From: Podocnemis expansa
Lineage: Eukaryota > Chordata > Testudines > Podocnemididae
Length of the DNA stretch: 64,000 nt
Direction: 5' to 3'
NCBI GenBank assembly: GCA_007922195.1
Contig: ML682123.1
Span: forward strand, 1-64,000
The notes under the pieces were generated by a model. That model searched no databases. It had not been told where the DNA came from and worked only from the letters and a program-made list of their open reading frames with translations. This document shows positions 53,995 to 64,000 of this stretch, piece by piece (the stretch's first letter is position 1; every line of letters starts with the position of its first letter). A program made the position numbers and the translations under genes.

Positions 53995-56464
53995 TGCTGT
54001 GAGGTGAGGTTAGGCAGTCCCATGAGTCTGGTTGTCTCCATTGAGTATGTGCCCTCTCTGAGGAGCCTCTCAGAGAATGGGTTCTCCTTCATGGACCATC
54101 AAGGTCTCTCTGGCCCTTCTCTCTTGCAATTGAAAGGTGGCCTGTGGGCATCACCCAACTTCATGTCATATTTTAATAACACACAAAAAACTTCACATAT
54201 GATAACACCACACATAATACAATAGGATAGTTGTGCTCAACAGATCAAGCATCTCATGAGCTTTCCAAAGACACCGAATATGACACACTTTGCATTAGAC
54301 AATATGCTGTAGTGGGGACCATGGGAGTACAGGGCGCAACAAACATTTTTCAGATTATTCTGCTAACAAAACCCAAATTCTCTCTGCCTCAATAAAAAAT
54401 GACATCAAAGGCATAAGTTTTACCACAGACTATAAAAAATTGTTTTGTGGTGAAAATTTAATTTTTTGATGTCAAAAAGTCTCAATTGAAATATTTTTAT
54501 CAGTGGTAATAAGAAAACATCACTATCTGTGTGTTCATTAGGAAACAAAGAGGTTGTTTTAATTCATGTTAACTGACCCATGTTACTGTCCTAATGAAGA
54601 CTGGAAACTTACAGTTTTAACTCATCTTAGCTGAGGTTTGAGCATGCTGAGCTCCACTACAGCAGCTTTGTTTACAGGGAAAGTCCCCATGTCCCATTTC
54701 CCCTGAGCCAGCAAATCAGTAGTCAAGTGACAATCCAAAACCCTCATGACCAAGGATAGAACCCAGGAATCCTGACTTCCAGCCCCTCATGTTCCATCAT
54801 ACCCTAGCATATTGTTTGCCCATAGGCATGCTGATAAATAGAATGGCTCCCTAAACTGTCCTGATTTCTCTAATAGGGCTTCAATAAGCCATAACATTAA
54901 GGAGTTGGTTGAGTCTCCCCAGGTCAACATGGGCATCTCAACATCCCCCACTGGAATCTTTTGCTCTGGAAAGAAAGTTCTTGCTTGCAAGCATTCTGGG
55001 CAGGTTGGTGTTCCAAGAGACATGAGCACCATGCACTGTTCCTGACCACCCAGCGTTGATGTCAGTGAACCATCCATGGTAATCCACAAGTGCCTTCAAA
55101 GTTGATGTTCCCTATTCATGATGGGTTTGTGGCCAATATTGGAACATGGGTGCTGTCTATCTCCTTGATGCAGGTAGAGGATCCATTGCCACAAATCCAT
55201 TCAGTGTTTCATACACATTTACAAGAGTCATTCCTTGGTAATAGAGTTTGATTAATGGCCCTGCATGTTAGTGTTAATGTAGCCCCAACAGTGGACTTCC
55301 TTGCTCCAACCTGAATCATAGCCAACCAGTAGCTTTCTGGAATTGACAGGTTCCTCACAGTGGTTGCCATGTTCTTTTCCACTGAGATGGAAGCTTATGT
55401 TCTGGTGTCCTTGCATAGCAGGGCTGGGGCAAGCTCTGCACACAGTTCTGGAAGGGTGTGCATCAGAAAGTTCTACAGCTGCTGCTCATCATTCCCAATA
55501 TGCTTAATGATGCCATCCCACCACTCAGTGCTTGTTTCCCAAACATGAAAGAAATGGTTTGACATGTACAGTTGGTCTGTGAATGCCAGAAATAATCTGG
55601 TGTTGTGTCTTTCCTTGGGACACAGCAGATCAGGCACCTGATTCCTCTGCATATTGGGAGTTCATGATATCCTGCATGAGCATCCACAATTCGTTCATAC
55701 CATTCAGTGACCGCAAGAGTACAAAGTAATGCAAGACCCATCTTTTCTGACAGAGATGATAGGCACACAGTAAACAGGTCCCACTGAAAAGTCCTGTGAA
55801 ATGCAGTTCTAAACTCATGGAATGATGGAACAGTGAAATGGTATCATGGGATGTTGAATCCACGCCCATGATTCAATGCAATCTACTCCACCTTCCCACA
55901 ATGACTTGCTGCAGGTGGTGGTGAGTTCAACAGTGGGATAGCTACCAACAATAACTAGTTCTCAGTGTTGATACTGCAGTACCCACTGTGGACACATTTC
56001 TCTGACAGGACAAATGCTGTGTGAACATAAACAAGAAATGTAAATATAGTGTTTTTTGCTCATCGGCATAGTTTGCAAAAACAAAGCCCTGTAGCATGGA
56101 AAAGCCTGAGGCAGTGACTCTGTGTCGGACACACTCAAGGCTGTTCCCTCCTCTGTGCAGTTTCAGAATGTCTGAAGACTCCAACAGACACCATGGCTCT
56201 GATTACTCAAGAATGAGAAATAAGGGACACCTATCAAGCAACCAGTGAAAGGAGTATGGAAGAGTGACAGGATCCCCAGGGTACAACCTGTTTCTGTGGG
56301 TCCACTGAGCCTCCTTAACTCTTCAGACTGAGTTGTCTCTCACAAACCTAGGCCAATGATCAACAGAAAAACCTGTGATGAGATGGAGGTGGAGGAGAGA
56401 AGGAAAATGATAAGGTCCCTCTCCCTCTTTTATATGTTCCATTTATACCAAGAAAGATCTGTGT
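53995..56464 (-). mobile_element. Harbinger-array unit A (about 2.5 kb)
   Basis: It begins GCTGTGAGGTGAGGTTAGGC and ends where unit B starts with the equivalent TTGTCAGGTGGGATGAGG. The non-coding part (54006-54720) and the decayed transposase (54780-56230, minus strand) occur in the same order as in units B and C. Compared with B and C it lacks about 300 bp between GCAGCTTTGTTT (about 54670) and the GTCCCCATGTCCC block. Confidence 0.7.
54780..56230 (-). pseudogene. PIF/Harbinger-like transposase remnant (unit A)
   Basis: Minus-strand blocks in HARBI1 order. SYWLVMIQVGARKSTVGAT (helix before the DDE core) and an EIDSTHVPI block (DGTHI-type first Asp region) lie at about 55330-55120. At 55089-54787 are PMLTWGDSTNSLMLWLIEAL (second Asp region, GDS-Y-LxxWL) and YLSACLWANNM, where NYRLSRARM is typical. 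DDE_Tnp_4 transposases cut and paste Harbinger elements. Multiple frameshifts are present. Confidence 0.65.
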
Positions 56465-56539
56465 TGTCAGGTGGGATGAGGTGGTCCTATGGATCAGCCA
56501 GTCCCCACTGAGTACATGCCCTCTTTGAAGACCCTATTA

Positions 56540-57260
56540 GGGTATGTCTACAATAGAGGCTCTGTTAAGCTGACTTAAAGGGTGTGTTCACACAGCATTC
56601 TTATTTCGAAAGAACAGAGGTTGTTTCGAAATAAGAAATGCCATGGCCACACGACGTACTGTTGTTTCAAAACAATGGGTTCTGTTGTTTCAAAACAATG
56701 GCATTGTTTCGAAACAATTTAAACCCCATTTGGTTTCGAAACAACATGGTTTCGAAACGAGTTGTTACAATCCCGTCGTTTCGAAACAACCGTTGTCAGG
56801 ACTTGTTATTTTGAAATGACGGTGACTCGTTTCGAAATAACTGTTTTCCAGACATGCTATTTCGATTCTGGCTTTTGAGTTATTTTGAGGACGGTGGTTT
56901 TTTTTTTCAAAATAACTTGTTTTGAAATAACGTGTTATTTTGAAACAGCTTGTTTTGAAACATCTTGTTTCGAAACAAGCCCTCTGTGTGTGAACATAAC
57001 CAAAGTCAACCTTGTTAAAATGATTTAGAGCATCCACATTGAAAACGCCTGTTAACTGCCTGCAGCCACATTGGCAGGTGCTAGGTCAACTTAAAAGTGG
57101 TGCCAGGAACTCTGGGAGGAAGCCTAGAAGACAATTAGGTCAATTTAGGGATTAAGAAAGCACTTAGGTCAACTTAATAATAGCCCAATGTGGATGCAGT
57201 GTTCTGTAGGTCGATTTAACCTTCCTTAAGTCAGCCTAAGGCTCCAGTGTAGACACACCC
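56540..57260. mobile_element. TIR element (GTCGACTTAA-like family) hosting a nested element
   Basis: The ends GGGTATGTCTACAATAG and CCAGTGTAGACACACCC are inverted, with TTA on the left and TAA on the right. The interior has GGTCAACTTAA and AAGTCAACCTT motifs and is interrupted at 56580-57001 by another TIR element. Confidence 0.65.
56580..57001. mobile_element. nested TIR element (TTTCGAAACAA family), 422 bp, TSD AAA
   Basis: The ends GGGTGTGTTCACACAGC and CTGTGTGTGAACATAACC are inverted, and AAA occurs at 56577-56579 and 57002-57004. The interior has TTGTTTCGAAACAA palindromes. It is the youngest layer at this site. Confidence 0.8.
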
Positions 57261-57263
57261 TAA

Positions 57264-58588
57264 GGCAATGTCCACACACAGGGAGTTAAATCGATGTAGG
57301 TTGAAGCGATTGAAGCTAAATCAACATAGCAACCATTAAATCAATTTAAATTAAATCAATTTAACAGGCCCCACAAAGAAAAACAAATCAAACTAACATG
57401 TCTGGGGTAGGACTTGCTAGTTTGGTTCAGGAGAGGGGCACCCTGGGAGGTGTGGAAACATGGCCCCCTGGCAGGGCCATGTTGCCACCCAATCCCCTGC
57501 CTGGCTCTCCCCAGAAGAGCCAGTGGCAAGGGAAAAAAGCCCCCACTGGCTGCGAGCTCCCAGAGCCCAGTGGGGGAAAAGACATCCCCCCAGACTACCT
57601 GGAGCCTTTGGGCACAGCCAGGCAGGGGGGAGATGGGACCCTGGGCATCGGGCTTCCACGCACCTAGCCAGGCATGTAGGGAAAGGAGTCCCCAGATCCT
57701 AAAATCGCCGCACCTGTTGGGCAATAGGAGCAAGGAAGCCAGCACGTCCAGCTTCCCCCCTACACCTGACGGGCAGCAGGAAAGGAGCCTGGCATGCCTG
57801 GCTTCCCCCCGCAGCTGCTGGGCGGTGGGGAAAAGAGCCTGGTATGCCTGGCTTCCCCCCACAGCTGCCAGGCAGTAGGTAAAGGAGCCTGGCACACCTG
57901 GCTTCCCTGCCCCTGCCGCCCGTCAGGTGCCAGGGGAAGCCAAGCTCACCTGCTTTCCTGTCCCCATCACTCAGCATCTGTCAGGGGAATCTGGGTGCCT
58001 GGCTTCCCTGCCCCTGCCACCTACCAGGTGCGGGGAGAAGCTGGGCACTCCGACTTTCCTGCCCCTACCACCTGGCATCTGCTGAGGGAAGTCCAGCACC
58101 TGGCTACCCTGCCCACACTGCCCACCAGGTGCAGGGTGGGGAGCAAGTCACAGGGGACTCCTTTCCCCACCTGTGCAGGGATGGGGTGTTTCCCCCACCA
58201 CCAGCCCAGTCAGCTGGGGGTGGGGCGTGGGCCCCCCTGTGCTCCCCTGCACCTCCCCTCCCTCCCTGGCCAGGGTGTTGATCAGCTCCCTAGCCAGGTT
58301 GCTGGGGGGGTCGTTGACTTCCTTCCAGGGTGCCACGCAGGCTGGGACTAAGGTCAAAGTGTTATATCAATATGTGGGTCATATTGATATAACACAGCCA
58401 CCCTGGGTTATTTCAAAACCACAGTTTCAAGAAAACCCTCATTTTGATATAAAACTACAGTAGGTTTTATTATATCAAAATGATTTTCATTATTTTGAAA
58501 TAAGGGAGCTCCTTATTTTGAAATAAGAAAACATTGTGTGGACCTAAACATTTTTAAATCAAAATAACCAGTGTGTGTGGACATACCC
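57264..58588. mobile_element. TIR element with GC-rich core, 1325 bp
   Basis: It starts GGCAATGTCCACACACAGGG and ends GTGTGTGTGGACATACCC. It carries AGGGGCACCCTGGGAGGTGT-GGAAACATGGCCCCC and CCATGTTGCCACCCAATCCC as in 14632-16381. A GC-rich core has repeated GCCTGGC(A/T)(T/C)(G/A)CCTGGCTTCCC units (57790, 57840, 57885, 57990), CCCTGGCCAGGGTG at 58262, and TTATATCAATATG/TATTGATATAACA near the right arm. Open frames in the core (57356-58351, both strands) are compositional. Confidence 0.7.
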
Positions 58589-58963
58589 AACAAGAGTGAA
58601 TTCCCCTTGATGGCCCTTCAAGGCCTGTCTAGCCCTCCATTCTTGCAGATTAAAGGTTTGCTGTGGATGTCTTCCAAATACTTAACATATTTTAGTAACA
58701 GAGATATGGTAAAATTTCAATACTTCGCATACAATAACAACATACATAATTCAAAAGGATAGTCCTGCTCAATGAATCAAGTATCTCAAGAGCTTTCCAA
58801 AGATACCCAACACGACACATGTTGCTTTAGACAATAAACCATTATTCTAGAATGGTGACTATTCAGATGCAGGACATCAGAAACATTTTTCAGATTATTC
58901 CTCCTAAGTAGTCAAAATTGTCCGTGCTCCAACCAAAAGATGACATCAAAGGCAGCAGAGTTT

Positions 58964-58986
58964 ACACACACACACACACACACACA
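58964..58986. repeat. (CA)n microsatellite
   Basis: An uninterrupted AC run of about 23 bases in the non-coding part of unit B; the other units lack it. Confidence 0.9.
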
Positions 58987-59134
58987 ATTTGTGACAAAAA
59001 CTTGATTTTTGAAGACAAAATTATCAGTTGAAATATTTTGATCAGCTAGAACAAAGGATGATAACAATCTGGGCCTTCACTTGGGAAAAAAAGGTTGTTT
59101 TAACTCCCATTAACTGACCCATTTTACTGTCTTA

Positions 59135-60340
59135 CACTACAGCTACACTGGGGCGCTCTTTGAAGTCAACTTAAGGAGGCTGACTTGAAGTCAACTTAAA
59201 GCTGACCTTCTGAAGTCGACAGAAGAGTACACCTACACTGGAGACAGTTTAGACATATCCCACCCCCTGCCCAGCCCTAGGTCCTAGTCCAGCTCCAGGG
59301 GACCAATCCAGTTTCAGGGCACCAATCTGGCCACAACCACCCCCAGAGACTGGGAGCCTGATCCATCACTGAGCCACCTGCAGTAGGTGGCAAGGGGCTC
59401 AAAGCCGACACCTTCCACCAGTGGCAGACAGCTCGGAGCCCAATCCAGCCCTAAGCTGCTTGCCACAAAGGTCTTGGAGTTGGCCCAAGCTGCTGCCAGT
59501 ATGTGGATCAGAGCCCAATCTAGCCCCAAACTGCTTCCCAGAAGTGGTAGATGACTCAGTGCCTAATCTGGCCCTAGTCACTTGCTGCAAGAGGCAAGAG
59601 GCTCGGAGCTGGCCTGAGTCACCACCGACTGGCAGCTCCAGGCCAGATCCAGCCCCAAGCCACTTTTTATAAGCACCAAGGGTCTTGGAGCTCACCCCAG
59701 CCACAGCTGGCAGGTGGTTCAGTGCCAGATCCAGGCCCAGCCACTTGCCACAAGTGGCAAGGAGCTCCGAGCCAGCTCCTTCCACAGCCAGCAGGTGGTT
59801 CGGAGCCCGATCTGGCCCTGAGCTTCTTCCCACAAACAGCGGGCAACTCAGAGCCTGATTAAGCCCCAAGCCACATGCCTTAAGTGGCAAGCAGCTCACT
59901 GTCGGATTGGCCTCTGAGCTGCTTGCTGGTGCAACAGGAGCCAACTCCGACCTCCTTGCCACTTGCAGCAAGCAGCTTGGGGGTCAGACTAGGCTCCAAA
60001 ACACATGCCAGCAGCAAGTGCTGGCTCCGAGATGCCTGCCACTTGTGGCAAGCAACTCAGGGCCAGCTCTGGCTCCGAGCTGCCTGCTGGCAGTGGCAGG
60101 AGCCTGATCAGGTCCCCAGGGCCAGATCTGGCCCAGATTGGGTCAGGGGAGAGGGCATGACTCTGGGCCCTGGGTACAAGGCCAACTTAAGGCTTATGTC
60201 GACCTTAGGAGCAGGTATTATTAAGTTGACTTAAGGCAGTGCTTAAGTGGACTTAATACTAGCCCAATTTGTACCTGGAGTTCCTTAGGTTGACTTAAAG
60301 GAGGTTGAGTTGACCTAAGGCTCCAGTGTAGACATACCCC
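59135..60340. mobile_element. TIR element with degenerate tandem-repeat core, about 1.2 kb
   Basis: It is bounded by AGCTACACTGG...TGAAGTCAACTTAAGG on the left and TTAAGG...CCAGTGTAGACATACCC on the right. In the other array units CTGTC(C)TAGTGAAGA is continuous, so the insertion point is exact to a few bases. The arms carry AAGTCGAC/AAGTTGACTTAA motifs. The core (59270-60170) is a chain of units such as AGCC-ACTTGCC-ACAAGTGGCAAG-GAGCTC-GGAGCC-GATC. The long frames on both strands are due to this repeat. Confidence 0.7.
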
Positions 60341-60879
60341 TAGTGAAGACAGGACGCTTATGGTTTTGACTCATATTAGCTGAGGTTTAAGCATGCTCAG
60401 CCCCCCACTACAACTCCTTTGTCTGAAGTCAGTAACACATATTTTCCCCAGCATAGAAGAGATCAGAGAGGGTTAAAGGAAAGAAATATCAACCTCTTAC
60501 CAATCATGTAGTTAAGATTTCCCCAAAATGACTTCAAAGTTCAAAGGCTGCTTGTGTGCGCAATATATCTTCATGGCTGTTATTTATGCACCAAAAAGTT
60601 TCTTAACTCAGTTAAATGTCATATACCACAGCCAGTGAAAGGCAGTTCCAATTTCTGTTTGCACAAGAGTGAAATTCAAATAAAAGTAATTAATAAGCAG
60701 TTGAGAAATTAGGGGAGCTGTCACATTCTGAAAGGTAAATATCCCATGTCCCATTCCCTACTCCCTTAACTAGACAATCACAAGGCAAGTGACAACCACA
60801 AAGTCTCCAGACCCAAGAACAGAAGACAGGAGTCCTCACCCCAAGCCCCTTCTGCTTCATCCCAGTCAACCACATTTTT

Positions 60880-62320
60880 TTCCCTTCCTGCCTTGCTATT
60901 AAATAGAATAGCTTCACAAACTGTCCTGGTTTCCTAAATATGGCTTCATAAGTAATAACTCTAAGACTTATGCTGGGTCTTCCCAGGTCACAATGGGTTT
61001 CTCAACATCTCCTGTTGTAATCTTTTGGTCTGGAGATAAAGTTCCTGGTTGCAATTTTCTGTAAAGGCCAGTGTTCCTGAAGATATGAGCATCACGCACC
61101 ATCCCTAACCTCCACCTTTGAGGTCAATGAAACACCCAAGGTAAACCAAAAGTGCCTTGAGTAGAAAAGTAACCCTTTCTGTTGATGTCCTCTATTGCAT
61201 GATGGCCAATATTGGGACAAGTGTGCCATCTATCGACCTGCTGCGTTTGGGGGGTTCCATTGCCACAAAGCCAGCCACTGTTTCATGCACATTTCCAGGA
61301 GTTAGTTCTTGGTAGCAGAATGTGATTAATGGACTTGCAGATTAGTTTTAATGCAGTACTAACAGTAGACTTCCCCACTCCAGCCTGATTTGTGACTAAC
61401 CAGTAGCAGTTTGGTGTTGCCAGCTTTCTCATGGTGATTGTCAAGTGCTTCTTCACCAAGAAGGCAGAACTCATTCTGGTATCCTTGCACAACATGGCTG
61501 GTGTGAACTCTGCACTGAGTTCCAGGAAGTTGTCTTTGCACATGTGGAGCTGCTCCTCATCATCCTCAACTCTTCTTTCCCAACCCCAAAACAACAATCG
61601 ATCAGGTGCAGTTTGCTCTGTGAATATTGAAAGTAATCTGCTTCTGTGTCTTTCCATTGAACACAATGGGTTAGGCATCCCTGATTCCTGTTTAGTTTGG
61701 GAGTTCATGATACAATGCATGAGCATCTGTGATGTGTTCATACTATTCAAGAGACTGAAGAAGTGGAGATCATTGCAAGACTCATCCTTTCTGACAGAGA
61801 TGGTGGATGCACAGTAAATGGGACCATTGAAAAATTCTGCAAAACACAGTAAGTAGCCCATAGAATGATGGAAACAGAGAAAATGGCATCACGCAATATT
61901 GAGCCCACTCCCGTGATGCACTGCAATCCGCTCTGCCTTCCCACAAGTCCTAGCTGCAAATGTGATGAGTTGCATAGTGGGATAGATACCCACAGGGCAC
62001 TGCTCTCACTGTCAATGCCAGAGTACCCACCATGGACTTGCTCCTCCAACATAACAAGAGTTGTGTTAATGTGCACCATGATGTAATCATAGTGCTTTTC
62101 CTCACTGGCCTAACCTGCACAATCAACGCTCTGTAGAGTAAACAGGGACTTGTGCAGCACAGCTATATCAGACATGCTTGAGACTCTTCAGAGTTCTTTG
62201 CAATTTCCGGCTCTCTAAAGAACCCAGCAGCCATCGCTGTTCTAATTACTGGAGAAAGAGAAGACATAGGGGACTCCAGTCAAGCGACCAGTGAAAGGGT
62301 GAGGAGGGGAGGAGGGTCCC
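60880..62320 (-). pseudogene. PIF/Harbinger-like transposase remnant (unit B)
   Basis: The minus-strand frame 61861-61283 is open for 192 codons and ends in LRKLATPNCYWLVTNQAGVG-KSTVSTALKLICKSINHILL, the helical region before the DDE core of HARBI1-type transposases. Farther on (61280-60930), broken frames carry the DRWHTCP, INRKGYFS (typical NRKGYxS) and ITWEDPA/LLLMKPYLGNQDSL text of the core. Several stops and shifts are present. The open upstream part is the least decayed stretch of the array. Confidence 0.7.
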
Positions 62321-62504
62321 TGGGGCACAACCTGGGGTGGTGAGATCACTGGGCTTTATTAACTCTCCAGCCAGGGTCATCTCTCACACAGCTAGGCCAG
62401 TGACCAACAGCAAAACCCTTCCAGAGACAGAGGTAAGGAAGAAAGGCCAGGTGATGATATCATTGTCCCTCTACACTTTCTTCCCATAACTAGAAAAATC
62501 CATG

Positions 62505-64000
62505 CTGTGAGATGGGATCAGGCAGTTAGTTTGTTTCCAATGAATATGTGCTCTCTCTAGGAAGTCTCTAAGAGGGTAGATTACCCTTGATGGTCCATCA
62601 AGGCTTTTCTGGCCCTCTTTCCTTGCAGCTGAAAAGTGGGCTGTGGGAGTCTCAAACCTCAGAGCATATTTCAGTAAGACACACATAGTAAAACTTTGGT
62701 AATTCACATATGATAACAGCACACATAATTCAATAGGACAGTTGTGTGCAGTGGATCAAGCATCTCATGAGCTTTCCAGAGACACCCACCTTGACACACT
62801 TTGCATTAGACCAGTGTTTTTTTCAAACACAGGGTCAGGATCCAGTACTTGGTCACAGACTCTTGGGTACTGGGTCACAGCTCCCCCTGCTGTCACTGTC
62901 ACTATAGGAGTGGAATGCATTGAGCTAAGATGTAATTGTTGGGTCATGAGCACAAAGGACTTTTATCAACTGGGTACCAAGAAAAAGAGGTTGAAAGCCA
63001 CTACACTAGATAATACACAGTGGCACTGTAAGAGTGACCTGGAGATCACAGAGCACCACAAACACTTTTCAGATTACTGTCCCAACAAAACCCAAAATCT
63101 CCCCACCCAAACAAACATATAACAAATAAAATCACAGGTACCAATTTTTCCAAATGAGAAAAAAATTGCAATGAAAATTTGATTTTTGATGTCAAAAAGT
63201 CTCAGTTGAAATATTTTTGTCAGCTGTGGTGAGAGTGATAACACTTGTGCATTCATGGGGGGGGGGGGAGATATTATTTTAGCTCATGTTAATTGACCCA
63301 CTTTACTGTCCTAGTGAAGAAAAGACACTTGTGGATTTAATTCATCTTAGCTGAGGTTAGATCATGCTGAGCCACCACTACAGCTGCTTTGTCTTCAGGT
63401 CAGTAGCACAACTTTTCCCCAGGACAGCTGAGACCAGAGAGTAAAACGGAAGAAGCAGCAATTTTCTAGCAACCCTAGCTAGCTAAAATTTCCCAAAAAA
63501 GACTCCAAAGTTCAAAGCTGCTCATGTCCACAAGCAATCTTGATGTTATTCATATACAAAGAAATTTCTCAGCTCAATTAAATATCGTATCACAGCCAGT
63601 GATAGGACAGTTCCAATCTCTGCTTAGCCCAAAGGATTGAAATGTAAATAGCAGGAATTAATAAGCAGCTAATAAACTATGGGAGCTGTCACATGCTGGA
63701 AGAGAAATGACCCATGTCCCCTTCCCTGTTCCCATGAGTGAGCCAGTCACTAGTCACCTGACAACCACAAACTCTCACGAGCCAAGGAGAGGACCTAGGA
63801 GTCCTGGCTCACAGCTCCCTGCTGCTCCATCCCAGTCCAACATATTTTTTCCCTTTCAGCCTTGCCATTAAATAAAGTAACTTCCCAAACTGTCCCAGTT
63901 TCCCAAATAAGGCTCAATGAGCCATTACAGTACAGGGCTGACTGGGTCTACTCGGGTCAGTATGGGTATTACAACATCCCTCACTGGAATCTTTTGGTCT
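62505..64000 (-). mobile_element. Harbinger-array unit C, running off the window
   Basis: It repeats the order of units A and B: GATGGGATCAGGCAGTTAGT, CCCTTGATGGTCCATCAAGG, GAGCTTTCCAGAGACACC, AACACTTTTCAGATTACTG, GTCTCAGTTGAAATATTTTT, TTGACCCACTTTACTGTCC, GCTGAGGTTAGATCATGCTG, GGGAGCTGTCACATGCTGG, then the 3' end of the transposase region (63870-64000, equivalent to 54820-54965 and 60890-61025). It is not interrupted by a TIR element where unit B is. Confidence 0.7.
63257..63268. repeat. poly-G run
   Basis: 12 consecutive G in unit C, where units A and B have AGGAAACAAAG/GGGAAAAAAAG text. Confidence 0.85.

Larger units (their letters stand above)
56465..62504 (-). mobile_element. Harbinger-array unit B, expanded by TIR insertions
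   Basis: The unit is 6.04 kb long. It contains inserted TIR elements at 56540-57260 (with a nested one), 57264-58588 and 59135-60340, together about 3.25 kb, leaving about 2.79 kb. That matches unit A plus its 300-bp deletion. Flanking text aligns with unit C (CCCTTGATGGCCCTTCAAGG against CCCTTGATGGTCCATCAAGG). Confidence 0.7.

Noticed and set aside
57356..58351. Overlapping frames of 150-185 codons on both strands
   Set aside because: Same explanation: GC-rich tandem units in a TIR element core.
59399..60234. 190-codon minus-strand frame rich in Leu/Ser/Ala
   Set aside because: Produced by a degenerate tandem repeat inside a TIR element; the opposite strand is also open.
1..64000. tRNA, rRNA or tRNA-derived SINE genes
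   Set aside because: I saw no convincing A-box/B-box pair or cloverleaf by eye; a covariance-model scan would be needed to exclude them.

Overview
This is a vertebrate nuclear window, most likely turtle or another sauropsid. The evidence is spliced exons with GT/AG borders, a nearly full-length CR1 LINE whose ORF1 has a GDSL-esterase domain, Penelope-like elements with GIY-YIG endonuclease, a Gmr1-like Ty3/gypsy element with a SCAN-like Gag, and many TIR repeats built from TTTCGAAA, AGTTCRAACT or GTCGACTTAA motifs. The species was inferred from repeat content only; no database search was run.

The only apparently intact host gene is an RNF112-like (ZNF179 family) large GTPase on the + strand. 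Eleven coding exons from 87 to 13931 encode 488 residues: P-loop, DTEG, RD motif, helical region and a C-terminal hydrophobic tail. The 5' exons with the RING finger lie left of the window. A second, dead RNF112-like copy follows at 18629-19935. It keeps the RING exon, the P-loop exon and the next exon, but with nonsense codons and a destroyed P-loop.

The rest is transposon-derived. 1.6-4.0 kb: Gmr1-like gypsy fossil. 4.3-5.86 kb: LTR-like sequence split by a Penelope insertion with a 15-bp target duplication and by a TIR element. 7.4-9.6 and 14.6-16.4 kb: TIR elements. 20-20.8 kb: hAT-like fragment. 21.5-23.4 kb: Penelope with RT and endonuclease. 24.4-24.9 kb: old CR1. 25.6-28 kb: three TIR elements. 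28.6-31 kb: hAT transposase fossil. 35-36.2 kb: gypsy RT (minus strand). 39.3-44.4 kb: two oppositely oriented retroviral remnants. 44.4-45.2 kb: TIR element holding a 400-N gap and apparently inserted in the tail of the CR1 at 45.2-49.9 kb. 50.3-51 kb: solo LTR with 5-bp duplication.

From about 54 kb to the end, a roughly 2.5-2.8 kb unit carrying a decayed PIF/Harbinger-like transposase is repeated head to tail at least three times. The middle unit is swollen by four nested or adjacent TIR elements. No CRISPR, operon or bacterial-type system is present, and no clearly new biological system was found. The most notable items are the Harbinger tandem array, the TIR superfamily with variable 3-bp duplications, the SCAN-like Gag with Gmr1 domain order, and the CR1 with a duplicated 5' region.
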